In this document: positions 1-8,461 of the stretch, piece after piece
How positions within the stretch are numbered: position 1 is the stretch's first letter
Layout: each line of letters opens with the position of its first letter
Assembly: GCF_000429925.1 (NCBI RefSeq)
Contig: NZ_AUCU01000041.1
Span: 1-42,446 of the forward strand
DNA length: 42,446 nt
DNA from: Desulfatirhabdium butyrativorans DSM 18734
GTDB taxonomy: Bacteria > Desulfobacterota > Desulfobacteria > Desulfobacterales > Desulfatirhabdiaceae
Direction of reading: 5' to 3'
Made by a program: the position numbers and the translations under genes
The notes under the pieces: model-generated
What the model was told of the DNA's origin: nothing
Databases searched by the model: none
What the model saw: the letters and a program-made list of their open reading frames with translations, nothing else

Positions 1-169
1 AATAGTCTTTCAGCTCCTGTTCCGTAATTTGCAAAGGATCTTTGTTGATGTATTCGAGGAGTTGACGAACGGATCTGGCATAACTTTCCTGGGTTTTGTC
101 ACCCTTACCAGCCAGTTGCAAAACATTGATGGTTTTGGTGTACCAGGGTGTCTGAAGCGTGTGTGACAT
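1..169 (-). CDS. Tyrosine recombinase / integrase, N-terminal fragment (runs off window)
   Basis: An open frame starts with ATG at 167-169 on the minus strand and stays open to the window edge (56 codons). The peptide begins MSHTLQTPWYTKTINVLQLA and continues with a KTQESYARSVRQL stretch. That is the pattern of the SAM-like core-binding domain at the N-terminus of XerC/XerD-type tyrosine recombinases, where a short helix precedes 'T.ESY...VRQL'. The catalytic domain (R-H-R-Y) would lie outside the window, so activity cannot be judged. A good Shine-Dalgarno (GGAGAG) sits just before the start. It is buried in a perfect inverted repeat (see 168-220). Such proteins often belong to mobile elements, but element boundaries are not visible. 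Assignment is by pattern only. Confidence 0.65.
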   Translation of the reverse strand, partial: MSHTLQTPWYTKTINVLQLAGKGDKTQESYARSVRQLLEYINKDPLQITEQELKDY

Positions 170-220
170 GATATCTCTCCTTTTTTTATGGTTATGGAAA
201 ACCCTGAGGAGAGATATCAT
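168..220 (-). promoter_or_regulatory. Perfect 13-bp inverted repeat covering the RBS and start of the recombinase
   Basis: ATGATATCTCTCC at 168-180 is exactly complementary to GGAGAGATATCAT at 208-220, with 27 nt between. On the recombinase mRNA the 3' arm contains the Shine-Dalgarno GGAGAG and the first two bases of the AUG. A folded leader would hide the translation start. Transposase genes are often protected in this way from read-through transcripts; whether this happens here is inference. It could equally be an operator or an element end. Confidence 0.6.
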
Positions 221-613
221 TTTTCCATCGCAAATGGTATTGCAGATTAAAAATGACCAGGCGTGAAGCCTGTCAGAATTTAAAGCACCGGCCTCGGAGT
301 ACGGGAACTGCCGCAAAGCGGCTTACTTGAACAGGAAATTTGCGAGAAAGCATAAAATTCAAAAGATGTGCTTTTACCCTTCTTTTAAACCGGTTCGCTA
401 AGTTAATGACATTGATGTCGGAGTAGTACCAACTGGTTAAGGGTCGGTCGAAATTATACAACTAAATGTAATTACAGTATATTAATAATAATATCATAAT
501 CTAATCTTGGTGTCGACCAATACTGGTTAGCTACCCCTCTATAAAAAACTGGGAAACTTCAGTTTATAATGATAGATGACAAATCTGACGTTTATAATCG
601 GCATTCCGCTTTT
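221..613. other. AT-rich gene-free stretch
   Basis: No convincing gene is seen. The DNA is visibly richer in A+T than its neighbours and contains small palindromes (GCCG-CAAA-GCGGC near 310; AAACTG...CAGTTT at 547-566). A 62-codon minus-strand frame at 273-461 has no recognisable product and no good ribosome site. The composition suggests imported DNA accompanying the recombinase. Confidence 0.5.
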
Positions 614-1333
614 TCATGAAAAATGTCCTGCATTCATCTCCTGCAATTCTTCGGAAAAATCCCATTTACCCGGAATACCCGGTTTGCACAAAGCCAGATC
701 AAGCAGCGAAAGAAACTGGCTTCTCGGCATTTCCACCGCCCCCATGCGCAACATATGCTGTGTCGGTACCTGGCAGTCGATCCAGTCGAAACCGTGATGT
801 CGCACAAAATCCACCAGTGAAACCAGTGCCACTTTGGAGGCATCGCGTTCCAGAGAGAACATGGATTCCCCGAAAAACGCCTTTCCCAGTGAAACGCCGT
901 ACAACCCACCCACCAAACGATCTCCTTGCCACACTTCGACCGAATGGGCAAAGCCCATCCGGTGCAGCCTGCAATAGGCATCTTCCATCTCGGATGTGAT
1001 CCATGTCCCTTCACCATTGTCGCTTCGAACGGTGCCACACAGATGGATCACCTGAGCAAAGCACGTATCCATCGATACCGTGAAGATATTCCTGCGAAGC
1101 GCTTTTCCCAGACTACGGGAAATATGTAACCCATCAGGGAACAAGACAAGCCTCGGATCAGGCGACCACCACAGGATAGGCTGATCATCGGTATACCAGG
1201 GGAAAATTCCCTTACGGTAGGCTTCAAGAAGGCGCCGCGGGCGCAGATCGCCGCCAACGGCAAGAAGACCGTCGGAATCGGCATCATGCGGAGGAGGGAA
1301 ACGCACAGCAGTATCGAGCAAATACACCGTCAT
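614..1333 (-). CDS. aat: Leucyl/phenylalanyl-tRNA--protein transferase
   Basis: The 239-residue product transfers Leu or Phe from aminoacyl-tRNA to proteins with N-terminal Arg or Lys, making them N-end rule substrates for ClpS/ClpAP. It acts in the cytosol. The family hallmark is clear: GLLAVGGDL near residue 22, then the block RKGIFPWYTDDQPILWWSP near residues 40-58. Length equals the usual ~230-240 residues. The C-terminal GNAT-like half carries the family-typical GLYGVSLGKAFFGESMFS, and DCQVPTQHMLRMGA follows. It lies 45 bp downstream of clpA on the same strand, so the two are probably co-transcribed, which fits a shared role. Start is the ATG at 1331-1333; the ribosome site is weak, so expression may depend on coupling to clpA. 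Confidence 0.97.
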   Translation of the reverse strand: MTVYLLDTAVRFPPPHDADSDGLLAVGGDLRPRRLLEAYRKGIFPWYTDDQPILWWSPDPRLVLFPDGLHISRSLGKALRRNIFTVSMDTCFAQVIHLCGTVRSDNGEGTWITSEMEDAYCRLHRMGFAHSVEVWQGDRLVGGLYGVSLGKAFFGESMFSLERDASKVALVSLVDFVRHHGFDWIDCQVPTQHMLRMGAVEMPRSQFLSLLDLALCKPGIPGKWDFSEELQEMNAGHFS

Positions 1334-1378
1334 GGAACCGATTCACCCCGTACCCGGACATGAAAACGCCAAAAAACG

Positions 1379-3610
1379 TCAGCAGCTCTCAAATTCGAAC
1401 AGCGGTTCGTCATCCTGGATCTTCAGGGTGACGCGGCCGCCGTTCTGCAGTTCTCCGAACAGAATGGCATCAGAGAGCGCATCCTTGATGCGGGTTTGGA
1501 TGATTCTGGAAAGCGGCCTTGCGCCATACTGCGCATCATGGCCCTGGGTCGCCAGCCAAGTTCTGGCCTCGGGGGACAGGATCAGCTCAACCCGCTTTGC
1601 CGCAAGCTGTCCATTCAGCTCGGCGATGAATTTATCCACGATCTGTTCCATGATCTGCCTTGTCAGCGATGAAAAATGGACGATCGCATCGAGCCGATTT
1701 CGGAATTCCGGGCTGAAGGCGTTTTCAACGGCCTTCTTGCTCTTGTCCTCGGCACTGGCCGTCGGAATGCCGAACCCGATGGAGGCTGCCGCCATTTCCC
1801 GGGAGCCGGCATTCGACGTCATGATAATAATGACATTTCGAAAATCGGCTTTTTTCCCGTTATTGTCCGTCAGTGTGGCATAATCGAGGACCTGCAGCAA
1901 AATATTGAACAGGTCCGGATGGGCCTTTTCGATTTCGTCGAAGAGCAGCACGCTGTGGGGATGTTTGCGGATATCATCGGTGAGCAAGCCTCCCTGATCG
2001 AATCCGATATAGCCCGGCGGAGCTCCAATCAGACGGGCGACGGCATGCTTTTCCATGTATTCGCTCATGTCGTAGCGGCTGAAATGAATCCCGAGCAGTT
2101 GAGCCACCTGGCGGGCCACCTCGGTCTTGCCCACACCTGTCGGCCCGGTGAAGAGAAAAGAACCTACAGGCCGGTTGGGCGCGCTCAGACCGGCCCTCGA
2201 TCGCTTGATGGCCGTGACGATGGCCTCGATGGCCGAATCCTGACCGAAGACCACTTGTTTCAGACCGCTGTCGAGGGTTTCCAGACGCTGTTTGTCGGAG
2301 GAAGAGACCCGCATGGCCGGAATTCGGGCCATCTTGGCGACGATTTTTTCGATGTCCGAGGGATGTATCCGCTTTCTGGACGGCTGGCCGCACAGCCGGA
2401 CGTAGGCGCCCGCCTCATCAATGACATCGATGGCCTTGTCCGGCAAATAACGGTCGTTGATGTGCTTTGCGGAAAGCTCCGCTGCAGATTTGAGGGCCGC
2501 ATCGGTGTACTGGATGCCGTGATGGCTCTCGTACTGGGGCTTGAGCCCCTTGAGGATCAGCACCGTTTCAGGTACCGAAGGCTCGTGGATTTCGATTTTC
2601 TCGAAACGCCTGGCCAGGGCCCGGTCTTTCTGGAAATGGTTCTTGTATTCCTCGTAGGTTGTCGATCCGATACACCGGAACTCGCCGCTTGCAAGAGCCG
2701 GCTTCAGGATGTTGGAGGCATCGAGCGAGCCGCCGCTCGTAGCGCCCGCCCCGACCACGGTATGAATCTCATCGATGAAGAGGATGGGGTTTTTGCGCTT
2801 TTTCAGGGCATCGATCACGCCCTTGAGGCGCTGCTCGAATTCACCCCTGAATTTGGTCCCCGCCAGAAGTCCTCCCATATCGAGGGCATAGATGCTGACA
2901 TCCCGGATGGGCTCGGGCACTTTCCCTTCAAATATTTTGAGGGCCAACCCTTCGGCCATGGCCGTTTTCCCGACTCCCGGATCGCCGACATAAATGGGAT
3001 TGTTTTTTCGCCGCCTGCAAAGGACCTGGATTGTCCGCTCGATTTCAGCCTCCCGGTGAATGAGTGGATCGATCCTGCCGCTTGCGGCCTTTTCGACAAG
3101 ATTGACCGTAAAAAGCGCCAGCGGGTCCGTCGTTTTTGTTTTGGATCCATCGCCTTCCGCAGGCGGATTCGCAAAAGGAGGCCTGGGCGCCTCATGAGAG
3201 ATGTAGCTCAGGACCGCAAGTCGTGTGATCCCGGCTTCCGTCAGAAAATAGGCTGCATAGGAATCCTTTTCCAGGAAAATCGATGCCAGAATGTCGCTGA
3301 CATCGACCTCACTCTTTTCTGCGGACTTCACGTGGTCCACCGCCCGCTGGATCACCCGCTGAAAACCCACTGTCTGGCGGATGGTATAGGCATCCTGCGG
3401 GGAAACGCTGCGAATATGCTCCTGAAAGAACATCTCGAGCGATTCGACAAGACGGTTGACATTGCCGCCGCAAGCTTCGATGATTTCCACCCCATAGCTG
3501 TCATGGAGGATGGCAAACAGAAGATGTTCGACGGACACATATTCATGACGACGGTGCCGGGCCTCTCTGAGGGCAAAACCGAGGGCCTGGTTGAGTTGCT
3601 TGCTGATCAT
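1379..3610 (-). CDS. clpA: ATP-dependent Clp protease ATP-binding subunit ClpA
   Basis: This Hsp100 unfoldase feeds substrates to ClpP. The 743-residue protein has the order expected of ClpA: an N-domain of two Clp_N repeats (about 1-145), a first AAA+ module with GDPGVGKT at 209-216 and Walker B LFIDEIHTVVGAG, no long ClpB-type middle coiled coil, and a second AAA+ module with GPTGVGKT at 489-496 and LLFDEIEKAH. A SIGFG loop near residue 611 corresponds to the IGL/F loop that docks on ClpP, which argues for ClpA and against ClpB. I chose the ATG at 3608-3610 because GGAAAGG lies 8 nt upstream and the family starts MI.K.L; an in-frame start at 3646 is less likely. No clpS, whose product delivers N-end rule substrates, is found upstream. 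Confidence 0.95.
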   Translation of the reverse strand: MISKQLNQALGFALREARHRRHEYVSVEHLLFAILHDSYGVEIIEACGGNVNRLVESLEMFFQEHIRSVSPQDAYTIRQTVGFQRVIQRAVDHVKSAEKSEVDVSDILASIFLEKDSYAAYFLTEAGITRLAVLSYISHEAPRPPFANPPAEGDGSKTKTTDPLALFTVNLVEKAASGRIDPLIHREAEIERTIQVLCRRRKNNPIYVGDPGVGKTAMAEGLALKIFEGKVPEPIRDVSIYALDMGGLLAGTKFRGEFEQRLKGVIDALKKRKNPILFIDEIHTVVGAGATSGGSLDASNILKPALASGEFRCIGSTTYEEYKNHFQKDRALARRFEKIEIHEPSVPETVLILKGLKPQYESHHGIQYTDAALKSAAELSAKHINDRYLPDKAIDVIDEAGAYVRLCGQPSRKRIHPSDIEKIVAKMARIPAMRVSSSDKQRLETLDSGLKQVVFGQDSAIEAIVTAIKRSRAGLSAPNRPVGSFLFTGPTGVGKTEVARQVAQLLGIHFSRYDMSEYMEKHAVARLIGAPPGYIGFDQGGLLTDDIRKHPHSVLLFDEIEKAHPDLFNILLQVLDYATLTDNNGKKADFRNVIIIMTSNAGSREMAAASIGFGIPTASAEDKSKKAVENAFSPEFRNRLDAIVHFSSLTRQIMEQIVDKFIAELNGQLAAKRVELILSPEARTWLATQGHDAQYGARPLSRIIQTRIKDALSDAILFGELQNGGRVTLKIQDDEPLFEFESC

Positions 3611-3867
3611 CGATAAAACCTTTCCAAAATACACACGCTGATGCATTGCGCCAAGAAATGTTCATGGCGGGGTGGGGCCGCCCCCGGAGATGGAAAGGCC
3701 AAAAGAGACGATGCCCTTACAAAATCAAACCGATCCCATCCATCCCTTAACCCTTAAAACTTAAAACTTTTCCCTAAATTTGCATTTTCACGATAAATGT
3801 TCATGGCGATATCCCCGCCCCCATCGGGAATGAAAACAGGCCCAAGGATAACTGCCGACTGTCCTCA
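3611..3867. repeat. clpA-ntrX intergenic region with two copies of an ATGAAAA-type repeat
   Basis: Two related segments lie here in direct orientation: about 3655-3700 (AAATGTTCATGGCG then CCCCCGGAGATGGAAAGGCC) and about 3783-3846 (ATTTTCACGATAAATGTTCATGGCG then GGGAATGAAAACAGGCC). The 14-mer AAATGTTCATGGCG is identical in both. Related copies occur near 17950, 20822, 20946 and 38461. No gene, and notably no clpS, is seen. An AT-rich run of TTAAAACTTAAAACTTTT separates the copies. Confidence 0.55.
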
Positions 3868-5232
3868 CTATAACAATCCTGGCGCCTTTATCAACTTTTG
3901 AATGACGGATCGGCTGATGTGCAACTGGGCCGCCGTTGCGGAGACGTCATTGCGGTTTTCAGCCAGCTTTTTCCGAATAAAGGTTTCCTTGAAGGCCTCG
4001 ACAGCGTCATCGAACGATTCCATCGAAAAAAGGCAAGCCAGGTCATTTGCTGCCGATACGGCCGATGGACTCATATTGTAGGGTGCGGGTAAATCAGTTG
4101 GCCGGATGGTTTCCGCCTCTGTCATGATGGAAAGACGCTCCATGAGACTTTTCAGTTCCCGGACATTGCCCGGCCAGCAGTAAGCGCAGAGACAGGCAAG
4201 GGCGTCTTCGGAAAGCCGCTTTCTGCTCCCGCGGCCCTGCGTGGCATTTGCCGCCAGAAAAATATCGGCGAGAACACCGATGTCTTCTTTTCTGTCCCGC
4301 AAAGGCGGTGCGATCACAGGAATGACATTGAGCCTGTAATAGAGCTCTTCCCGGAATGCTCCTGCCCGGATTTCTTTTTCAATATCCCGATTGCTTGTGG
4401 CTATGATCCTGGCATCCAGACGAAGGGTGCGGTTGCCCCCGACCCGCTCATATTGTTTTTCCTGGAGCACCCGCAGCAGTTTCCCCTGGTTTTTAAGGCT
4501 CAAATCCGTAATCTGATCCAACAAAAGCGTGCCTTTCCCGGCCAGCTCGGCCTTGCCCTTGCGTCTGCCGGTCGCGGCTGGGAAGGCATCCTTTTCATGA
4601 CCGAAAAATTCCGCATCGAAGCCTTCCTCGGAGAGATTCGCGCAATTGATATCGATGTAGGGCTCTTCGGCCCTGCGACTGAGCTGATGGATGGTTCTGG
4701 CAATGAGCTCCTTGCCGGTTCCGTTTTCACCGGTGATCAGAATCCAGGCATCCGTAGGCGCAGCCACAGCGATCTGCTTTTTCAAGGCCACAATGGCCGA
4801 ACTGTTGCCGTTGATCGCATGCTTTTCCAGCATCTTTCTGCGTAGATAACGATTTTGCTCTTCCAGTCGCTGGAAATTTAGCGCTCTCTGGATGGTCATG
4901 ATGACCTTGTCGAAAGACAGCGGCTTTTCAATGAGATCAAAAGCGCCCAGCTTGGTAGCCTTGACCGCAGTCTCGATGTTGCCATGGCCGGTAATGATCA
5001 ACACCTGAATGACCGGGCTGATTTTCTTGATTTCCTGAAGCGTCTCGATCCCATCGAGTCCAGGCATCCAGACATCGAGCAGGACGAGATCGGGGGCTGC
5101 ACTTTCGATTTTCTTGAGGGCCTCGTAACCGTTTGAAGCCGTGATGACATCGTATCCTTCATCCGAGAGCAACCCGCCGAGTGATTGTAAAATGGAAGGT
5201 TCGTCATCCACGATCATGATCGTCGGAAACAT
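3868..5232 (-). CDS. ntrX: NtrX-like response regulator with degenerate sigma54-activator motifs
   Basis: The 454-residue protein has a receiver domain (phospho-acceptor D53 in LLDVWMPG, acidic DD at 9-10), an AAA+ sigma54-interaction domain (Walker A GENGTGKE at 168-175, R-finger region, WPGNVREL) and a C-terminal Fis-type helix-turn-helix ending VSATAAQLHISRSVIQKL. Two key motifs are altered. The sigma54-contacting GAFTGA loop reads DAFPAA (215-220), and Walker B reads LLLDQ (236-240) with Gln in place of the usual Glu. It may therefore not activate sigma54 transcription in the standard way. Some NtrX proteins are reported to lack GAFTGA. The partner kinase NtrY is encoded upstream. Start ATG at 5230-5232 has AAGGAAT upstream; a longer in-frame start at 5328 would add residues before the receiver fold. 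Confidence 0.85.
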   Translation of the reverse strand: MFPTIMIVDDEPSILQSLGGLLSDEGYDVITASNGYEALKKIESAAPDLVLLDVWMPGLDGIETLQEIKKISPVIQVLIITGHGNIETAVKATKLGAFDLIEKPLSFDKVIMTIQRALNFQRLEEQNRYLRRKMLEKHAINGNSSAIVALKKQIAVAAPTDAWILITGENGTGKELIARTIHQLSRRAEEPYIDINCANLSEEGFDAEFFGHEKDAFPAATGRRKGKAELAGKGTLLLDQITDLSLKNQGKLLRVLQEKQYERVGGNRTLRLDARIIATSNRDIEKEIRAGAFREELYYRLNVIPVIAPPLRDRKEDIGVLADIFLAANATQGRGSRKRLSEDALACLCAYCWPGNVRELKSLMERLSIMTEAETIRPTDLPAPYNMSPSAVSAANDLACLFSMESFDDAVEAFKETFIRKKLAENRNDVSATAAQLHISRSVIQKLIKAPGLL

Positions 5233-5508
5233 TGATGCAATTCCTTCTTGGACTGATCCGTTTGAACAAAAAAGAACCTGGAAATCCGCATTCAGGAGAC
5301 AATTGATGCCTTCGAAGCAAGGCATCACCCAGGTAACGGCCGATATCCAATCCTATTAGACTGTCTGAACGAAAAACCCCTATTCGGAGCAGCTCGCCGC
5401 CTGCGGGCACGGGCGTGACTCGCCTTTCACCGGAGTGATGTAACATGCTGTCTTTGCAATAGGCTTTCATCACAGGTATACCCCGCTTTCAAGGTCATGA
5501 CGGATCGG
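5233..5508. repeat. ntrY-ntrX spacer holding a partial copy of the ~95-bp palindromic repeat
   Basis: About 5360-5405 reads CTGTCTGAACGAAAAACCCC followed by TATTCGGAGCAG and CGCCGCCTGCGGGCA. This matches one half of the element found complete at 9449-9544 and 12467-12549. The opposite half is missing or diverged. The insertion spreads the expected ntrY-ntrX operon by 276 bp and may affect read-through. No gene is seen here. Confidence 0.6.
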
Positions 5509-7737
5509 CTAACTCGGTACAGGCAATTCGATAATGAACCTGGCTCCGGATGGTTGATTGTCTTCCACACGAATGGTCCCGTGATGGTCCGAGATGATGG
5601 AATGAACGATTGTCAATCCAAGCCCCATCCCCGTCGCCTTGGTTGAAAAGTCCGGCTCGAAAATCCTGATCTTGTGCTCATCGGAAATGCCGCTCCCGTT
5701 GTCCGAGACCTCGAGGCTCAGCATCCGCTTTCCTTTGTGATAGGAAAGGATGACACGGATACAGCCTTCGCCATGAATGGAGGAAATGGCATTTTCAACA
5801 AGATTGATCAGAACCTGCCGGATCTGACGGCGATCCAGATTGAGAATGGGCAAATCCTTTGGTGTTTCCACCTCGAACCGGATGTTCTGTACACCCTCAA
5901 TATACGGTTTCAGAGCGTCCTGCACAATGGGGAAAATGGACTCCGGTTTCAATTCAGCGGCAGGAAACCGGGAAAATGTCGAAAATTCATTCACCAGGTT
6001 ACGAATGATCTCCACATGATCGATGATCATCTTGAGACATTCCGAAAAAACAGGATCGTTCAACCGGCTGCTGAATCGCCGCTGCAGCCGCTGAGCACTC
6101 AAGGTGATCGGAGTCAGGGGATTTTTCACCTCGTGTGCGATGCGTCTGGCCACCTCCCGCCAGGCTGCGGCCCGCTGTGCCTTTTCCTGTTCCGTCAAAT
6201 CATCGAACACCACCACATACCCGAGTTCCGGACCATCCCCCTGTCGCAGCACGTTGACATGGATCAAAAAGCTTCTGGGTTTGCCGCGAACAGCCAGCCG
6301 GATGGTTACATCCATGGCATCGCTTTCATGGGATGTTACCGAGCGCAACACGTTTTCGGCCAGCTTCAGGTGATCTGCCTTGAGCAACCTTCTGAAATTC
6401 TTACCGACCAGATCGGCGCTCCGAATGCCGAGCATGGTTTCGGCCGAAGCGTTGATGGTCGCAATGAAACCATGCTCATCCAGAGAAATCACTCCGGTCG
6501 AAATATGGTTTAAAACGATTTCCATATATCGGCGACGCTGCTCGATTTCGACATTCTGATTTTCGAGCTGTCTGGCAAACTGATGCTGCTGACCACGACT
6601 GATTTGCAGATCGTGGGTCATTTGGTTAAACACATCGACGAGATGGCCGATTTCATCATCTCCGACAGGTGCGATGCGTACGCTCAGGTCTCCTTCCGCC
6701 ACCCGCTTGGCGCCAACGGCAAGCTCCTGAATCGGAATGCTGATGGATTTGGCCAGATAAAAGCTGAACCAGACGGCACAGAATACGACAAGAGAGCCCA
6801 CAATCGAAAGAATCAGATAATAAGAGGACTGAATGGGTTTTTTGAGCAGCTTGATCTGCTGGTAGGCTTCGTACCCCCGATTGATCGATGCGATATTTTC
6901 GACAAGCTGGGGGGCAACAACCGAGCACAGTACAACGAAACCCTCCGCATCCTCGGGCTTGACACCAAAGGGTACGGTAGCGATGGAGCGGAACAGCTCT
7001 CCTCCTTGCATCGCTTCAGTAACGGAATGGACTTGTTTCGGCGAGGCAGGCTCGATGAGCACATCGCGGGTGAGGGGTTTGAACGTTCTTGGATTCAGTT
7101 TGGGATCCAGAACCTGGGCGAGCAATTTCGCCCTGACATCGTAGACCTCGATCCCATCGATGTTGAATGCCTTCAAAACGGTCTGCAGGTAATGGTTCAA
7201 ATCCTTGTTGCTGGCGGAATTCAGAAGCGATCTGCTTTTGATCTGAAAAGCGACACGATCGAGATAAAAGGCATGGGTATTTTCCAAAACACCGTAATGG
7301 TGGCGTCCGACATGGAGCGCGTTTTCCAGAGCCTGTTCAACCGGCAGATTGAACCATACATCGATGCTGGAGGTCAGAAAGGAAATGGAAAAATAGAACA
7401 GCACAACCGTCGGTACCAGCGTCATCGTGACAAACGCGACAAAGAGTTTGGTACGCAACTTGGCGCCCATCACGCGCCTTTTTCGATCGTAGAGGAGTTT
7501 GACGAGATTTCGGAAAACCAGAAAAATCAGCAGAAGCAGCAGCAACAGGTTGACGTTCGTAAGCGTGAACATCAACACCGTATGCAACAGGGGGAAAGTG
7601 GATCCGAAGCCTGCCATGCGGACTTCGATATAAACCAGAAAAGCGAAGGCCAGGGCAGCCGCAATGGCAATGATGATCTCGCGTTTACGGCGCTTCCGGT
7701 CTTCCGGAGCCAAATAGGAACCTGCTTTTCTTTTCAT
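5509..7737 (-). CDS. ntrY: NtrY-like membrane sensor histidine kinase
   Basis: The 742-residue kinase begins with several membrane segments (roughly residues 21-40, 50-72 and 93-115). A long extracytoplasmic sensor region follows, then another membrane helix near 305-325 that leads into a HAMP linker (SISIPIQELAVGAKRVAEGD). After that come a PAS domain, the HisKA dimerisation domain with H535 in RRIAHEVKNPLTPI, and a HATPase domain with NLVENAI, DNGSGI and GMGLGLTI. This order is the NtrY arrangement. It presumably phosphorylates the adjacent NtrX-like regulator. The signal is unknown; NtrY homologues are linked to nitrogen, redox or envelope status. The start ATG at 7735-7737 has no clear Shine-Dalgarno. 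The gene follows the DUF4390 gene by about 100 bp, a neighbourhood I recall from other deltaproteobacteria. Confidence 0.9.
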   Translation of the reverse strand: MKRKAGSYLAPEDRKRRKREIIIAIAAALAFAFLVYIEVRMAGFGSTFPLLHTVLMFTLTNVNLLLLLLLIFLVFRNLVKLLYDRKRRVMGAKLRTKLFVAFVTMTLVPTVVLFYFSISFLTSSIDVWFNLPVEQALENALHVGRHHYGVLENTHAFYLDRVAFQIKSRSLLNSASNKDLNHYLQTVLKAFNIDGIEVYDVRAKLLAQVLDPKLNPRTFKPLTRDVLIEPASPKQVHSVTEAMQGGELFRSIATVPFGVKPEDAEGFVVLCSVVAPQLVENIASINRGYEAYQQIKLLKKPIQSSYYLILSIVGSLVVFCAVWFSFYLAKSISIPIQELAVGAKRVAEGDLSVRIAPVGDDEIGHLVDVFNQMTHDLQISRGQQHQFARQLENQNVEIEQRRRYMEIVLNHISTGVISLDEHGFIATINASAETMLGIRSADLVGKNFRRLLKADHLKLAENVLRSVTSHESDAMDVTIRLAVRGKPRSFLIHVNVLRQGDGPELGYVVVFDDLTEQEKAQRAAAWREVARRIAHEVKNPLTPITLSAQRLQRRFSSRLNDPVFSECLKMIIDHVEIIRNLVNEFSTFSRFPAAELKPESIFPIVQDALKPYIEGVQNIRFEVETPKDLPILNLDRRQIRQVLINLVENAISSIHGEGCIRVILSYHKGKRMLSLEVSDNGSGISDEHKIRIFEPDFSTKATGMGLGLTIVHSIISDHHGTIRVEDNQPSGARFIIELPVPS

Positions 7738-7838
7738 GGTTGCGGCGTCGGGAAGGGGAGATGGCTTTTCCTTCGATATCCAAATTCCATCGAAGCTGCC
7801 GGTGGTTCATTCGCAACAAGCTCTCATGCTTGCCGGTG

Positions 7839-8405
7839 TCAGAAAATAAAATCGACACTGTACCAGTCGGTTTCAACATCCCAGAAAGACATGAACAACA
7901 GCACGTGATGCAGTGCAAGCGGAAGAGTCGCCTTTTTCAATCTAACCTTGGCCAGAAGCCGATATTGCCTTCCTTTTCCGAGTTGAGAAAGCGGAATGAT
8001 CTTCATGCCTTCAATATCGGTCATCAGTTCTCTGGCTTCATCGAAGGTTTTGACAATACGGATTTTTTCGGTATCCCATGACCTTTCGACAACATATTCC
8101 TTTTTGAGATTGTTGTATCGAATTGTATGCGTAATTTCGAGATCCACCAGTTTCTTGTCGAACCAGGCGCTCCTCGTTTGATACAGAAGAACGAAAAAAG
8201 AAAATGTCGTGGGAATACCGTGATTGATGGCGGCAGTAATCGATTCGGGGAAACTGTCCTCAACAGTCAGATAGAGCAATAAATCATCCCTGGTGTTTGT
8301 AACGATCAAATTGCTGATACTGACTTCTTTGGCGATTGCAGGATCGGAAACCAGGAGGAACAACGCCAGGCTCAGGATAAGCAGGCAAACCGAAAAACGA
8401 ACCAT
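7839..8405 (-). CDS. DUF4390 domain protein, secreted, unknown function
   Basis: The 188-residue product has a clear signal peptide (MVRFSVCLLILSLALFLLV...AIA, cleavage near residue 25) followed by a beta-rich domain with FSFFVLLYQTRSAWFDKK and IRYNNLKKEYVV. These match my memory of DUF4390. It is probably periplasmic. No enzymatic motif is visible. It sits between lpxC and ntrY on the same strand, 56 bp after lpxC, which suggests a link to envelope sensing by NtrY; that link is inference. I chose the ATG at 8403-8405 because it places the signal peptide at the N-terminus. A TTG start at 8474 would add 23 polar residues. Neither has a strong ribosome site. Confidence 0.8.
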   Translation of the reverse strand: MVRFSVCLLILSLALFLLVSDPAIAKEVSISNLIVTNTRDDLLLYLTVEDSFPESITAAINHGIPTTFSFFVLLYQTRSAWFDKKLVDLEITHTIRYNNLKKEYVVERSWDTEKIRIVKTFDEARELMTDIEGMKIIPLSQLGKGRQYRLLAKVRLKKATLPLALHHVLLFMSFWDVETDWYSVDFIF

Positions 8406-8461
8406 CGCAGGACGTCTTGAGGAGGATTCCCCCGAGAAGGAGGACGAGAAGGATGATCCTT

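Noticed and set aside
273-461. 62-residue minus-strand gene
   Set aside because: No ribosome site, no family pattern and AT-rich non-coding surroundings.
1676-3616. Very long plus-strand open frame opposite clpA
   Set aside because: It is antisense to an unmistakable clpA; its translation shows no family pattern and is explained by the GC-rich codons of clpA.
6583-7908. Plus-strand open frame opposite ntrY
   Set aside because: Antisense to a clear histidine kinase; no family pattern.
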